The position numbers and the translations under genes were made by a program. This document shows, in pieces, positions 27,811-37,215 of a stretch of DNA of 64,000 nucleotides. This DNA comes from Paraferrimonas sp. SM1919 (GTDB lineage Bacteria > Pseudomonadota > Gammaproteobacteria > Enterobacterales > Shewanellaceae). The stretch is from assembly GCF_010993985.1 (NCBI RefSeq), contig NZ_WINH01000009.1:1-64000 (forward strand), given 5' to 3'. Below the pieces are notes generated by a model that was given only the letters and a program-made list of their open reading frames with translations, was not told the DNA's origin and made no database searches. Numbering within the stretch: position 1 is the stretch's first letter; every line of letters begins with the position of its first letter.

Positions 27811-28509
27811 ATGTCTGAATATCGTCAACTCGCCTGGCAAGGCCTTTGGAAAAACAACCCTGGTATTGTGCAGCTATTGGGTCTATGCCCGCTGCTTGCG
27901 GTAACTGCTACCTTTACCAACGCATTAGGTCTCGCCCTAGCTACCCTAGTGGTATTAGTGGGTTCAAACATTTGTGTGTCGTTAATTAGGCAGTTTGTCC
28001 CTAAAGAGATCCGTATTCCAATTTTTGTAATGATCATTGCAGCGCTGGTAACCTGCGTACAATTATTGATTAACGCCTATGCCTATGGCCTGTATTTATC
28101 CCTAGGGATCTTCCTACCACTGATTGTGACTAACTGTGTGATCATCGGCCGCGCCGAAGCCTATGCCTCTAAGCAACCGGTTCACAAAGCTGCCTTTGAT
28201 GGCCTAATGATGTCCATTGGTTTTGGTTTAGTGCTGATCATTCTAGGCGCGGTGCGCGAAATCCTAGGTCAAGGCACGCTGTTTGATGGCATCGAGCTGT
28301 TATTAGGGGATTGGGCTGCATCGCTGACAATTAATATTGTGCAGTTGGATAACCAATTTTTACTGATGATGTTACCGCCAGGGGCCTTCTTTGCGATGGG
28401 CTTTATCATTGCTGCGAAAAACTTTATTGATAAAAAACTAGAACAAAAACAACCCGTAGAACAAGCGCCAGCGGTTGAAAGGGTACGAGTGACAGGGAAG
28501 ATCTCTTAA
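27811..28509 (+). CDS. rsxE: Rnf/Rsx complex subunit E
   Basis: This 232-residue protein has six membrane helices and pairs with RsxA, to which it is related. [19 protein letters not shown] (~14-32) and [13 protein letters not shown] (~103-115) contain the two Cys shared with RsxA. The C-terminal hydrophilic tail ([20 protein letters not shown]) is longer than the E. coli one. Its stop overlaps the nth start as TAATG, so nth is translated as the last gene of this operon. Confidence 0.95.
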   Translation: MSEYRQLAWQGLWKNNPGIVQLLGLCPLLAVTATFTNALGLALATLVVLVGSNICVSLIRQFVPKEIRIPIFVMIIAALVTCVQLLINAYAYGLYLSLGIFLPLIVTNCVIIGRAEAYASKQPVHKAAFDGLMMSIGFGLVLIILGAVREILGQGTLFDGIELLLGDWAASLTINIVQLDNQFLLMMLPPGAFFAMGFIIAAKNFIDKKLEQKQPVEQAPAVERVRVTGKIS

Positions 28510-29165
28510 TGAATAAAGATAAGCGCATTCAAATTCTGACTCGGCTAAGGGACGATAACCCAAACCCTGAGACCGAATTAAACTTTGCCACCCCATTTGA
28601 ATTGTTAGTGGCGGTGACTTTATCTGCCCAAGCAACGGATGTTGGCGTCAATAAGGCTACCGATAAGCTCTTCCCTGTCGCCAATACGCCACAGGGTATT
28701 CTGGATTTAGGCTTAGAAACCTTTAAGGACTACATTAAAACCATTGGCCTTTATAACTCTAAAGCCAATAATGTCTATAAGGCGTGCCAAATCCTGATTG
28801 AAAAGCATTCAGACTTAGATTTAGAGGCCGGTGAAATTCCAGAGTCTCGCGAGGCATTAGAAGCCTTACCTGGGGTTGGCCGCAAAACCGCTAACGTGGT
28901 ACTGAACACCATTTTTGGCTGGCCAACCATGGCAGTCGACACCCACATTTTCCGTTGGGCCAACCGTACTAAATTTGCCATGGGTAAAGATGTCGTCGCG
29001 GTTGAAAATAAACTGGTTAAAGTTATCCCCAAAGAGTTTATTGTCGATGCTCACCACTGGTTTATTCTGCACGGACGTTACATCTGTACCGCCCGCAAAC
29101 CTAGGTGTGGCGCCTGTTTAATAGAAGACCTATGCGAATTTAAAGAAAAAACCGAAATCGCTTAA
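28509..29165 (+). CDS. nth: Endonuclease III
   Basis: This 218-residue DNA glycosylase/AP-lyase removes oxidised pyrimidines. The helix-hairpin-helix LPGVGRKTANVVL (~113-125) has the catalytic Lys119 or neighbour, and the catalytic Asp lies in AVDTHIFR (~136-143). The C-terminal [4Fe-4S] site is CTARKPRCGACLIEDLC (C-x6-C-x2-C-x5-C). It follows rsxE in coupled fashion, the same order as in E. coli, where the link between Rnf and nth is conserved. Confidence 0.97.
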   Translation: MNKDKRIQILTRLRDDNPNPETELNFATPFELLVAVTLSAQATDVGVNKATDKLFPVANTPQGILDLGLETFKDYIKTIGLYNSKANNVYKACQILIEKHSDLDLEAGEIPESREALEALPGVGRKTANVVLNTIFGWPTMAVDTHIFRWANRTKFAMGKDVVAVENKLVKVIPKEFIVDAHHWFILHGRYICTARKPRCGACLIEDLCEFKEKTEIA

Positions 29166-29227
29166 ATCGATTCTCGGTATTTGGTAATCATTTTTTGCTA
29201 ACCGAAGACCGATTAGTGCAAAAGATC

Positions 29228-29245
29228 AGGGCTACCTTCAGCCCT
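29228..29245 (-). terminator. Weak terminator of the TIGR03503-like gene
   Basis: AGGGCT (29228-29233) and AGCCCT (29240-29245) form a 6-bp stem, extended by GAT/ATC. On the minus strand it is followed by CTTTTG. It lies in the convergent gap between nth and the next gene. Confidence 0.45.
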
Positions 29246-29255
29246 AATCTGCTAT

Positions 29256-30494
29256 TTAATCAGTCAATTGCTCGCCCAAATCTAGAATTGGTTTTCTCTT
29301 ATTGATCTTTGCTGCTACTGTTTGTTTTTTCTTGTTATTGAATATTAACCACACAATTAACAGGACTAAGCCACAAAATAACACTACCGAAGCAAACACT
29401 AACATTTCAATAAAATGCAGTTTATAGGCTTGCTCTTGTCTTTTAAGGGCTTTTAAAGCCTCAAGTTTTTTACGCTCTGGGGTTCTTTGGAAATCAAGCG
29501 CTGAAACGCTAAAATTCAATGGTTGAGCATCGATAATCAGCTCTCTGCCATCCACAGTAGTGGTGAACAACCTCGCCCTTAATATGTATCCCCCTTCTGC
29601 TAAATAAGGGTCTAATTGATAGGTGATACCCGTTACATCATCAAAATTCAATGTTTTTACTTTATAGTATTGATCAGGCCCATCTATGCTTACTTGTAAT
29701 TTTGAATCCGCTTTGAGCAATGATTTATCATGCAGATCAACATTCAACACCTGTATGACATCAATACCATCTTCTAAATGATTAAGTGTCATTGAGAAAG
29801 GAACAGGCTTGATGACAAGATCAATTAATTTAGAACGACTAAAAAGCTCATTCGAGGCTTTTAGTTCAATTTGATAGTCACCAGCCGGAACATCTATATT
29901 AAAGTCACTGGTAAAGATACCATCATAAGCAATTGCGTCTAATTTTTGGCCATCGTCTTTTAATCCACCAATTTCAATTTTACGAGTGTAACTTTCACCT
30001 TGAAATATTTCTGGTTTAATGAGTGTCGCTTGCCAATTGAGTAAAAAGTCCATTCCGGCTATTTTGATCGGTAATTCATCACCTAAAACTCTTGCGGTTA
30101 TCAACAATTTTTCATTCTGGTAAATACTTGCTGGCAAAGGGTCAACCTCAATGCTGATCTCAGAGACCATATACAGCTTTGATCCTTCCACTACTTCACC
30201 TAAGATTTGCCAAGGCCCAGCCATAGGTTGTTTTAGCGTAATAATTTCAGCGACATCAGAATTAAACCAAGTAACATTGCTATCATGCCTGTCATGATAA
30301 AGTTTACTACCATCTGGCCGAATTAAAATAATATTCGGCGATTGATAATTCTTATTGATCCACAGGGTGATATCTTCAGAAAACGCATCCACTCTAAAGC
30401 GGTTTTTGAGCAATTGAGAGTGCTCACTGGTAAACCCTTTGCTGCTTAATATATTTAAAAATAAAACCACAAGCAGATAAAAAATGTTGCGCAT
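29256..30494 (-). CDS. TIGR03503-like exported/membrane protein
   Basis: This 412-residue protein begins MRNIFYLLVVLFLNILSSKG, a signal peptide. A TTG upstream at 30518 overlaps dnaQ and is less likely, since AAGGA precedes the ATG at 30494. The periplasmic part is beta-rich (Ig-like blocks with GPWQILGEVVEGSKLYMVSE and DYQIELKASNE). One helix near ~365-387 is followed by a Lys-rich cytoplasmic tail. I believe this matches the gammaproteobacterial TIGR03503 family, similar to von Willebrand-linked proteins without the VWA domain. Function is unknown. It lies directly downstream of dnaQ and is probably co-transcribed. Confidence 0.7.
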   Translation of the reverse strand: MRNIFYLLVVLFLNILSSKGFTSEHSQLLKNRFRVDAFSEDITLWINKNYQSPNIILIRPDGSKLYHDRHDSNVTWFNSDVAEIITLKQPMAGPWQILGEVVEGSKLYMVSEISIEVDPLPASIYQNEKLLITARVLGDELPIKIAGMDFLLNWQATLIKPEIFQGESYTRKIEIGGLKDDGQKLDAIAYDGIFTSDFNIDVPAGDYQIELKASNELFSRSKLIDLVIKPVPFSMTLNHLEDGIDVIQVLNVDLHDKSLLKADSKLQVSIDGPDQYYKVKTLNFDDVTGITYQLDPYLAEGGYILRARLFTTTVDGRELIIDAQPLNFSVSALDFQRTPERKKLEALKALKRQEQAYKLHFIEMLVFASVVLFCGLVLLIVWLIFNNKKKQTVAAKINKRKPILDLGEQLTD

Positions 30495-30508
30495 AAAATC
30501 CTTCTTAA

Positions 30509-31219
30509 TTATTGCCAAATTGGGTTGTCTACCAACTTAAGTCTTTCCTCATGTGCTTTTGTTTCATCGGCACTCGCGCGGATAACTTTAGTCATTGGCC
30601 TATTTGAATCTAATCTTATTATCGTAGAAGCGCCCATGCCTTTATCATGACCGCTCCAATTCATGGCAATTTGACCACCTGTCATTAACAGATAAACATC
30701 GGCTAGGATTTCAGCATCAAGCAATGCGCCGTGAAGGGTTCGATGGGAGTTATCAATGCCCATTCGCTTACAAAGGGCATCTAAGTTATTTTTTTGTCCT
30801 GGAAACTTACTCTTAGCAATGTCTAAGGAGTCAGTAATTTGGCACATATCCGCAATTTTAGTGTTATGCCCCAACAGCGATAACTCATGGTCCAAAAAAC
30901 TCACATCAAACGGTGCGTTATGGGCAATAAATTCTGCACCATCAATGAAAGCGAGAAATTCTTTAGCGATTTGAGCAAACACTGGTTCATTCGCCACCCT
31001 TTCATCAGTGATCCCGTGAACGGTGATGGCCTCTGGATCAATCAATTGCTGAGGATTAATATATTGGTGAAAAGTACGTCCAGTAAGCTTTCTGTTAATC
31101 ACTTCGACGGCACCAATTTCGATAATTCTATGCCCTAAATAGACGGCGCCACCACTTTGGTTCATACCCGTGGTTTCGGTATCGAGGATAATTTGTCTTT
31201 TAATCGTTGATTGCTGCAT
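30509..31219 (-). CDS. dnaQ: DNA polymerase III epsilon subunit (proofreading exonuclease)
   Basis: The 236-residue 3'-5' exonuclease removes mispaired bases during replication. ExoI is in ILDTETTGM (~11-19, Asp and Glu), ExoII in FIAHNAPFDVSFLDHEL (~96-112) and ExoIII-epsilon in HGALLDAEILADVYL (~161-175). The C-terminal tail (~190-236), shorter than E. coli, binds the alpha subunit. It is divergent from rnhA over ~49 bases, the same arrangement as in E. coli. Confidence 0.95.
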   Translation of the reverse strand: MQQSTIKRQIILDTETTGMNQSGGAVYLGHRIIEIGAVEVINRKLTGRTFHQYINPQQLIDPEAITVHGITDERVANEPVFAQIAKEFLAFIDGAEFIAHNAPFDVSFLDHELSLLGHNTKIADMCQITDSLDIAKSKFPGQKNNLDALCKRMGIDNSHRTLHGALLDAEILADVYLLMTGGQIAMNWSGHDKGMGASTIIRLDSNRPMTKVIRASADETKAHEERLKLVDNPIWQ

Positions 31220-31268
31220 AGGAAGTTCGTTAAGGTAGCTAAATAATTACTATGTTATCAACTTAACT

Positions 31269-31739
31269 ATGACACGCAAACAAATACAAATCTTTACTGA
31301 TGGTTCTTCACTTAAAAATCCTGGACCAAGTGGCTATGGTGCCGTTTTAATATACAAACAGCATCGTAAAGAACTCAGTAAAGGCTATAAATTATCCACC
31401 AATAACCGAATGGAGATGCTGGCAGCCATAGCCGCTCTAGAAAGCTTAAAAGAACCTTGTAATGTTGAATTGACCACCGATTCTCAATACGTCCGCCAAG
31501 GGATCACTCAGTGGCTACCCGGTTGGAAAAAAAAGAATTGGCTTACCGCTGCAAAGCAACCGGTTAAAAACAAAGATTTATGGCAACGCCTCGACACAGC
31601 CTGTGAACATCACCAAGTTAACTGGCATTGGGTAAAAGGACATTCAGGCCACCCTGAAAATGAAAGATGTGATCAATTAGCGAGAACTGCGGCAGAATCT
31701 AATCCAACCGAAATTGACCAAGGTTACCAAGCTAACTAG
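31269..31739 (+). CDS. rnhA: Ribonuclease HI
   Basis: This 156-residue enzyme cuts the RNA strand of RNA-DNA hybrids. All four carboxylates are visible: Asp in [11 protein letters not shown] (~10), Glu in [10 protein letters not shown] (~48), Asp in TTDSQYV (~70) and Asp in NERCDQLA (~134). HSGHP carries the catalytic His near 124. The basic protrusion GWKKKNW is present. It is convergent with the next gene, with an 8-base overlap of the 3' ends, and divergent from dnaQ. Confidence 0.96.
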   Translation: MTRKQIQIFTDGSSLKNPGPSGYGAVLIYKQHRKELSKGYKLSTNNRMEMLAAIAALESLKEPCNVELTTDSQYVRQGITQWLPGWKKKNWLTAAKQPVKNKDLWQRLDTACEHHQVNWHWVKGHSGHPENERCDQLARTAAESNPTEIDQGYQAN

Positions 31740-32427
31740 GCTGGGCAACTGGCAACCATTGATTGATGCGCCTTTTATTTTTATGCCATACAGGGGTTAA
31801 TGGCGAAATATATTTGCGTGCGTGAAGTATGTATACCGAGCCTAATTTAGGAAAATATTGACTGAACTGGGGTGCTGAAGTGGCTATGCTATCGCTCCTA
31901 CCTAGACCAAATTGATAAAAACAATATTGCTCGGTTTCCAAAGAGAAACCGAGCAATTGTAACCAGTCAACAATACGCTTTACCCGATAAAAATGGCCAT
32001 TCCAAGGCTGATGGTTTTTGTTTTTAGGAAAATACTTCGTGCTCGCGAGCAAGCCAAAGGGGTTAAAGCCGATTAAAATCAGATGCCCATCAGTTTTAAT
32101 AACCCTTTCAATTTCCCTCAAAAACACATAGGGTTGGGAACTAAATTCAAGTTCAAAAGCACTAATAAATAAATCACAGGTTTGGCTACCTATGCTTAAT
32201 GATAAATTATCACTGATAATGTCAGCTTTAGTTAACCTCGATAGGCTAGTATGTCTTATTACAGGACAAGCATGAGTAGAAAGTTGACTCGCAACAGGAC
32301 CTGAACAAAGCAATTGCTGACCAAGCACTCGTTTAATAATGGGATCAAGATGTCCTTGGATCTCATTGAAGAGTGTTTCATGTTGGGCGAATTGTGGCCA
32401 CACAGGCGTGATAGACTCATTCATCAT
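31732..32427 (-). CDS. Class I SAM-dependent methyltransferase
   Basis: This 231-residue protein has a Rossmann-type methyltransferase fold. The weak motif I region ([20 protein letters not shown]) is followed by [19 protein letters not shown] (~104-122, motif post-III). The middle residues [20 protein letters not shown] and C-terminal segment are of unknown specificity. It is placed between rnhA (convergent) and gloB (divergent), as in E. coli yafS. It probably methylates a small molecule or RNA, but substrate cannot be read. MM at the start gives two possible starts. Confidence 0.78.
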   Translation of the reverse strand: MMNESITPVWPQFAQHETLFNEIQGHLDPIIKRVLGQQLLCSGPVASQLSTHACPVIRHTSLSRLTKADIISDNLSLSIGSQTCDLFISAFELEFSSQPYVFLREIERVIKTDGHLILIGFNPFGLLASTKYFPKNKNHQPWNGHFYRVKRIVDWLQLLGFSLETEQYCFYQFGLGRSDSIATSAPQFSQYFPKLGSVYILHARKYISPLTPVWHKNKRRINQWLPVAQPS

Positions 32428-32503
32428 TTATTTATTGTCTCAAATAGACGTTTATAAACTATTAATTATAACCATAGCAATTTTCAACAATCTGGAAAAC
32501 CAC

Positions 32504-33265
32504 ATGTTAACACCAATTCCAATCCGCGCTTTTGATGATAATTACATTTGGTGTATCAAGGATAAAAAACAAGCGCTTGTAGTCGATCCAGGGTGTGCTG
32601 ATAGTGTCATTGCATATTTACAGGCCAATGATCTTCAACTTGCTGCAATATTAGTCACGCACCATCATCAAGATCATACTGGTGGCATCGAAGCGCTCAT
32701 TGCATTTTACGGTGCCATACCAGTTTACGGTCCTGCAAACCGTATCGACACGATAAATATCAAAATACACAGTGAACAAACAATTAAATTAAGCCCGTTT
32801 GAACTGGAAGCAAAAATTTATTTTTGTCCTGGGCATACGCTGGATCATATCGCTTACCATATTGACGACATGTTGTTTTGTGGCGATAGTCTCTTCAGTG
32901 CTGGTTGTGGCCGTCTTTTTGAGGGAGATGCCGCTATGGCTTATGCTTCACTACAAAAATTTGCACAATTAAGCGACAAAACTCGAGTATTTCCTACTCA
33001 CGAATACACTTTGGCCAATATCGACTTTGCTTTATCAGTTGAGCCTGATAACCTTGATCTGCATGAGCACAAACAAAAATGCCTCGAGCTCATCGCCAGA
33101 GGCCAAGCTACTTTACCAACTAGCATTGAAACAGAGAAAAAGATCAATCCTTTTTTAAGGTGCGAGCAACCAGAAATTATCAATTCTGCCAACTTGGCTA
33201 CTAACAAGGCTATTGATTCTGTTACCGTATTTTCTAAAATACGTTCGCTAAAAGATCATTTTTGA
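32504..33265 (+). CDS. gloB: Hydroxyacylglutathione hydrolase (glyoxalase II)
   Basis: This 253-residue metallo-beta-lactamase fold enzyme hydrolyses S-lactoylglutathione in methylglyoxal detoxification. THHHQDHTGG (~52-61) is the metal site, and GHTLDHIAYH, FCGDSLFSAGCGRLFEG and FPTHEYT give the rest. The start is set at the ATG at 32504 (MLTPIPIRAFDDNYIWCI), the usual GloB N-terminus, not the longer open frame upstream. It is divergent from the methyltransferase gene, a conserved arrangement with rnhA and dnaQ. Confidence 0.96.
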   Translation: MLTPIPIRAFDDNYIWCIKDKKQALVVDPGCADSVIAYLQANDLQLAAILVTHHHQDHTGGIEALIAFYGAIPVYGPANRIDTINIKIHSEQTIKLSPFELEAKIYFCPGHTLDHIAYHIDDMLFCGDSLFSAGCGRLFEGDAAMAYASLQKFAQLSDKTRVFPTHEYTLANIDFALSVEPDNLDLHEHKQKCLELIARGQATLPTSIETEKKINPFLRCEQPEIINSANLATNKAIDSVTVFSKIRSLKDHF

Positions 33266-33358
33266 TTCCACCGTACATAACGGCAAAATTATGCTAATAA
33301 GCATTTAAATTAATACAAAAAGTATTAGCAACAAGTTACAAATTTTTTAAGGGTACCC

Positions 33359-34921
33359 ATGAAAAAGCTGGTTTCGCCATCGATTCTATTAATGTCATTA
33401 CTTAGCGGCTGCCAGTCGGTGGATGTTATTGAAGCGGACAATAGTCAACTTACCGCACTTGAAGCAGAGAACGCTTCACCTCCAGTAGAAGAACCCGAAC
33501 AGCAATTAAACGAACAACAACCCGAGGTCGTTATTACTGATGCATGGCAAAGAGTAAGCAGTCAGCTGACCTTTGATGTACCAGAAAACGCTCGAGTAAA
33601 CCACTTTGTTAAGTGGTATCAAAAACACCCCAGTCATCTTCAGGTTGTCACGAAACGTGCTGAACCATACCTACATATGATTGTTGAAAAAATCGAGCAA
33701 AGAGGACTGCCTCTTGAGTTAGCATTTCTCCCAATTGTAGAAAGCTCTTTCGATGCCTTCGCATACAGCCACGGCTCAGCCTCAGGTATGTGGCAATTTA
33801 CCGCAGCAACAGGGAAGCATTTCGGTCTAGAAATCAACTGGTGGTATGATGGTCGACGGGATGTTTTTGCTGCCACCGATGCCGCCTTAGATATGATGGA
33901 ATATTTATACAAGCGCATGGACAATAACTGGTTGTATGCCTTAGCGGCCTACAACACCGGTGAAGGTAGAATTTTCCGAGCCATCAGCAAAAATAAAAAG
34001 CAAGGCAAAGCTTATGATTTTTGGTCACTCGATTTACCCAAGGAAACTGAACGTTACGTGCCGCAGATGCTGGCATTAACAAAAGTATTTAGGGATCCTG
34101 CAAAATACGGACTAACCATCAGCCCAGTTGCTAATCAACAAAAAATTGTTCAAGTAGATGTCGGTTCGCAAATTGACCTGTCAATGGCCGCGGAATTAGC
34201 CAGTATTAGTCTAAAAGAACTGCAACAGTTAAACCCTGGTTATAACCGCTGGGCGACTTCGCCTACGGGCCCCCATAACATCGTGATCCCAATCGAGAAG
34301 GAAGCTGAGTTTAAGCAAAAATTAGCCCTGCTCCCTGATGAAAAAAGGCTAAAATGGGTTCGATACCAAATTGAATCAGGAGACTCTATTGGGGAAATTG
34401 CCAACAAGCATTACACCACTATCGATGTCATCCGTTCCGTAAACCAAATAAATGGAAATCAGATTATTGCGGGAAAACATTTATTGATCCCTGTAGCAGC
34501 AAAAGACCCAACCCAATATCAATTAAGTGTTGACCAGCGCTTAGCCAAAAAGCAATCGATTAAGAGAGCTAAATTTAAAAAGAATTATCTCGTCAAATCT
34601 GGTGACTCTTTATGGAGCATCGCTAAGGCCCATAAAGTTAATGTGTCGGCACTAGCAAGGTGGAATTCCATGGCCCCTAGAGACACCTTAACGGTTGGTA
34701 AAACTCTAGTTATTTGGAATAATCTTGGTGCTAGCAAGAGTAATGGGGTTTTAAGGAAAGTCCATTACAAGATCAGAAAAGGGGATTCATTAGCAAGGAT
34801 TGCCTCTAAATTTAACGTCAGCGTTTCTCAAATCAAGCGCTGGAACAGTTTTAAAGGCAAATATATCCAACCTGGGGACATGTTAACTCTGTATGTTGAT
34901 GTCACTCAAGTTAGCAGTTAG
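33359..34921 (+). CDS. mltD: Membrane-bound lytic murein transglycosylase D
   Basis: The 520-residue lipoprotein cleaves peptidoglycan. The signal peptide and lipobox LLSGC place the modified Cys at 18. The SLT domain (~100-220) carries catalytic Glu128 in PIVESSFDAFAYSHGSASGMWQ and AAYNTGEGRI. The C-terminal half has three LysM modules (~338-385, ~402-446 and ~455-500) that bind glycan strands. E. coli MltD usually has two, so this one carries an extra copy. It follows gloB, as in E. coli. Confidence 0.96.
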   Translation: MKKLVSPSILLMSLLSGCQSVDVIEADNSQLTALEAENASPPVEEPEQQLNEQQPEVVITDAWQRVSSQLTFDVPENARVNHFVKWYQKHPSHLQVVTKRAEPYLHMIVEKIEQRGLPLELAFLPIVESSFDAFAYSHGSASGMWQFTAATGKHFGLEINWWYDGRRDVFAATDAALDMMEYLYKRMDNNWLYALAAYNTGEGRIFRAISKNKKQGKAYDFWSLDLPKETERYVPQMLALTKVFRDPAKYGLTISPVANQQKIVQVDVGSQIDLSMAAELASISLKELQQLNPGYNRWATSPTGPHNIVIPIEKEAEFKQKLALLPDEKRLKWVRYQIESGDSIGEIANKHYTTIDVIRSVNQINGNQIIAGKHLLIPVAAKDPTQYQLSVDQRLAKKQSIKRAKFKKNYLVKSGDSLWSIAKAHKVNVSALARWNSMAPRDTLTVGKTLVIWNNLGASKSNGVLRKVHYKIRKGDSLARIASKFNVSVSQIKRWNSFKGKYIQPGDMLTLYVDVTQVSS

Positions 34922-35003
34922 CGCTAGTGCTTATATTCGCTAACGCCCCATCGATGGCCCTTCGGCTTTAATAGTGGTTTTTGTTGGCGTTTTTCGCTAA
35001 ATC

Positions 35004-35038
35004 GCCCCCCAATAGTTGGCTCTCAATTATTGGGGGGC
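35004..35038 (+). terminator. mltD terminator
   Basis: GCCCCCCAATA (35004-35014) pairs with TATTGGGGGGC (35028-35038), 11 bp with a 13-base loop, followed by TTTTATTT. The stop of the convergent BsuPI-domain gene lies just beyond. Confidence 0.85.
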
Positions 35039-35040
35039 TT

Positions 35041-35505
35041 TTATTTAAAGTCGTCTGGGTTTTTGGGGTTGGCGAACCAATAAACATAAAATTCCGCGGT
35101 TTCAGGCAACTGCAATGCATTCGCCTTAGGTAACGTTATCCAATAACTTATGGAATCTTGGGAGGCAATGCTTAGCTGGCTAACGGCTTGCATAAAATGA
35201 CGACCATCAGACCACTGCCATACCGTTTGATCTTGAGCCACGATTCGCAAATCGTAGTACTTTGAGCTACTAAAATGAAGTTGTAGGGTTTTTGAAGAAG
35301 TATTCGTTATTTTAAGCTCTATTTGCTGCATTAATCCTTCACGCCACGGTGCTAATCCCTGTAGCTGCATACTCACAGAGTCGTACTCAGATACCACAGA
35401 ATTAGCCTCTTTTAGTAATCCTGTTAGTTTAAAAGTGGTTTCCAAGGTCGCGCCATTAGCCGTGGCGCAAGCAAACAAGAACATCCTTAGTGCTTTAGTT
35501 AACAT
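35041..35505 (-). CDS. BsuPI-domain protein, putative exported proteinase inhibitor
   Basis: This 154-residue protein starts at the ATG at 35505, with GGAAA just upstream; further upstream frame starts are less likely. The N-terminus (MLTKALRMFLFACATANGA) is a signal peptide cleaved near residue 19. The rest is a beta-sandwich: ELKITNTSSKTLQLHFSSSKYYDLRI and VWQWSDGR are typical of the BsuPI domain, first known from a Bacillus intracellular protease inhibitor. It acts in the periplasm. Its target protease is unknown. It is a single gene convergent with mltD and divergent from the unknown unit at 35726. Confidence 0.75.
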   Translation of the reverse strand: MLTKALRMFLFACATANGATLETTFKLTGLLKEANSVVSEYDSVSMQLQGLAPWREGLMQQIELKITNTSSKTLQLHFSSSKYYDLRIVAQDQTVWQWSDGRHFMQAVSQLSIASQDSISYWITLPKANALQLPETAEFYVYWFANPKNPDDFK

Positions 35506-35725
35506 ACACTTTTCCATATCTGTATTATTGGCTTTAATGATAATGACTGCCATTTCCTAGTCATAATCAATAAATTGACTCACCCAGCAGTTGATTATTT
35601 TCATATATGAGGTCAACGACAGGGATGGCCAGTTTTAAACAAATATATATTACCTTCTAAAATAATTATTGCTAAAATATTGAGTAGCGATTCGAAACTA
35701 TTGAAGCATCTATCTTAGGTCATTT

Positions 35726-36100
35726 ATGACAACAAAAAATATTTGGGCGGAATTTGCCAACATCGAACTATCTGATTATGAACAAAAACAAATTGATCAA
35801 ATCAAGCAACAGCAACAAGCCGAAAATGCGCAAGTGCAAACTCAGGGGGATAGTTCTGTATTACAAAAAGCAAAAACCACCTTACAGGTAAAACAATACC
35901 TTACCACCTTAAACCTATCAGATGCCAGACTGCAGCTGCTCGCCAATGCTGCCACTGAATTATTAACTGAAAATAAAGAAAGGGCTAAAAAAAGAGAGTT
36001 AGTTCAAACTTTTAAAACTAAGGTGTTTAATTTCGCTAAAGAACATAACATGAGTTATGAACAAGTTATCGATATCATGTATTCCCTAGAGCAGCAATAG
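35726..36100 (+). CDS. Hypothetical helical protein
   Basis: This 124-residue cytoplasmic protein is predicted helical throughout. It has a Gln/Glu-rich coiled segment (~18-40), a central helix SDARLQLLANAATELLTEN (~65-83) and a basic C-terminal helix RAKKRELVQTFKTKVFNFAKEHNMSYEQVIDIM. The tail resembles a small DNA- or protein-binding helix bundle, but no family is recognised. The next gene starts one base after the stop, so they form a two-gene unit. Confidence 0.6.
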   Translation: MTTKNIWAEFANIELSDYEQKQIDQIKQQQQAENAQVQTQGDSSVLQKAKTTLQVKQYLTTLNLSDARLQLLANAATELLTENKERAKKRELVQTFKTKVFNFAKEHNMSYEQVIDIMYSLEQQ

Positions 36101-36101
36101 A

Positions 36102-36545
36102 GTGTTCAAGTCAGAACATTATAAAGTATCCCAGGACATCCAATTATTAATCGTTCCCAAAGATCAGGACTCAGCTAACTTATTACAACTGCAATCGCAA
36201 GACACCACATCAGAATTAGACTTATGTGAACCTATCCTGCCAAATAACCAATATGATTCCATTTTTATTGAGGTCTCTGCCAATAATTTAGATTGGCAAC
36301 AATTGGGCACACTGATGCAGGTAATAGAACAGCTTAGCAATGATGATGGGCGCTGCTATATTTGTGGTTATTTTGAATATAACCAGCGCCTACCTTTTTG
36401 CAATTCGATAGCGCAACAATTACAAAATCACTATGGTATTAGTGAAATTATTGATTTAGCTGAGCACTGTGGGCTGTTACTCGTTAGAGATCATATCCTA
36501 AAAAATGGTGCGAGAATGTTAGAGTTTTCCCTCAAAAATGTTTAA
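36102..36545 (+). CDS. Hypothetical protein in a two-gene unit
   Basis: This 147-residue protein starts at GTG 36102, one base after the preceding stop, implying coupling. It looks alpha/beta (DIQLLIVPKDQ, YDSIFIEVSA, GRCYICGYFEY, GLLLVRDHIL, ARMLEFSLKNV), with Cys in CYICGY and EHCGLL. It could be a remnant of a methyltransferase-like or nucleotide-binding fold. I do not recognise the family, and no signal peptide is seen. Its partner is the helical 124-residue protein. Confidence 0.55.
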   Translation: MFKSEHYKVSQDIQLLIVPKDQDSANLLQLQSQDTTSELDLCEPILPNNQYDSIFIEVSANNLDWQQLGTLMQVIEQLSNDDGRCYICGYFEYNQRLPFCNSIAQQLQNHYGISEIIDLAEHCGLLLVRDHILKNGARMLEFSLKNV

Positions 36546-36883
36546 CCGAAGTTAAATCACCCCCAAAAGGTGACCCAACTCAAACTTTTAAACTAAGAAT
36601 TTGCTATAACCGCATTTTTTTATACTGCATCTTACCGCAAAAGGGTGATATCAGGCTCTTGCTCTAGGCATTATAGGTTCGGTACACTAACCCTACATTT
36701 TAGAGCAGTGGTAGGCAGCATATGCCCCAAAATCAATAAGCTCTTCAGGTAACTCTTTTCTGGATTGTAACAAGCTAAATAGGCAGTATTTATCGCCTTT
36801 TGCATATGGAAGAAAGAAAACACCAAGGATAGTTACAACCCTCATTTAAGTCGTAAAAATAGAATAAAAATGGGATGTAAACA
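36546..36883. other. Gap with possible structured RNA upstream of XRE gene
   Basis: This 338-base stretch has no gene. TTGCTCTA... at 36659-36666 pairs with TAGAGCA at 36701-36707 around ~34 bases that can pair internally (TAGG near 36674 with CCTA near 36692). This could be a hairpin of a leader or small RNA. Otherwise nothing is recognised. Confidence 0.3.
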
Positions 36884-37147
36884 ATGACTCAAGAAACTCA
36901 AAGCAAAGCAATAGATAAAGAGCAAGGTAAGCAGGACGTTTCAAAAGCCCTCAGTGCGTTAAGATTAAAAAGCAAATTAAGCCAAGAGAAGCTTGCTCAA
37001 CAAATTGGCATTTCTGACCGTTATATTCGTAATGTTGAAAGCGGCAAGAGTATGCCCTCTTTTGATATCGTTCGTCGCTGGTTTAATGCGACCAAAGCTT
37101 CTCAAAAGACCATACTCTCTATTGTGCAGATGCAAAAACTAAACTAA
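36884..37147 (+). CDS. XRE-family helix-turn-helix regulator
   Basis: This 87-residue protein has a single Cro/C1-type HTH domain (~20-75): ALRLKSKLSQEKLAQQIGIS, then RYIRNVESGKSMPSFDIVRRW. The E-S/N-G-K pattern after helix 3 is classic. There is no other domain, so it is probably an autoregulator or small repressor. It is monocistronic, flanked by a hairpin gap upstream and a strong terminator at 37166-37193. Targets cannot be read from sequence. Confidence 0.88.
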   Translation: MTQETQSKAIDKEQGKQDVSKALSALRLKSKLSQEKLAQQIGISDRYIRNVESGKSMPSFDIVRRWFNATKASQKTILSIVQMQKLN

Positions 37148-37165
37148 CAATAGCGCTAATAAATT

Positions 37166-37193
37166 AAAACCCAGCTTATATGCTGGGTTTTTT
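37166..37193 (+). terminator. Terminator of the XRE gene
   Basis: AAAACCCAGC (37166-37175) pairs with GCTGGGTTTT (37182-37191), followed by two more T. It ends the XRE transcript and may also serve the convergent gene. Confidence 0.88.
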
Positions 37194-37215
37194 GTAAAGG
37201 TATTATGGCTTAGTG

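Noticed and set aside
32339..32503. Long N-terminal extension of gloB
   Set aside because: The family start is MLTPIPIRAF at 32504; the upstream part overlaps the start of the divergent methyltransferase gene and has no GloB similarity.
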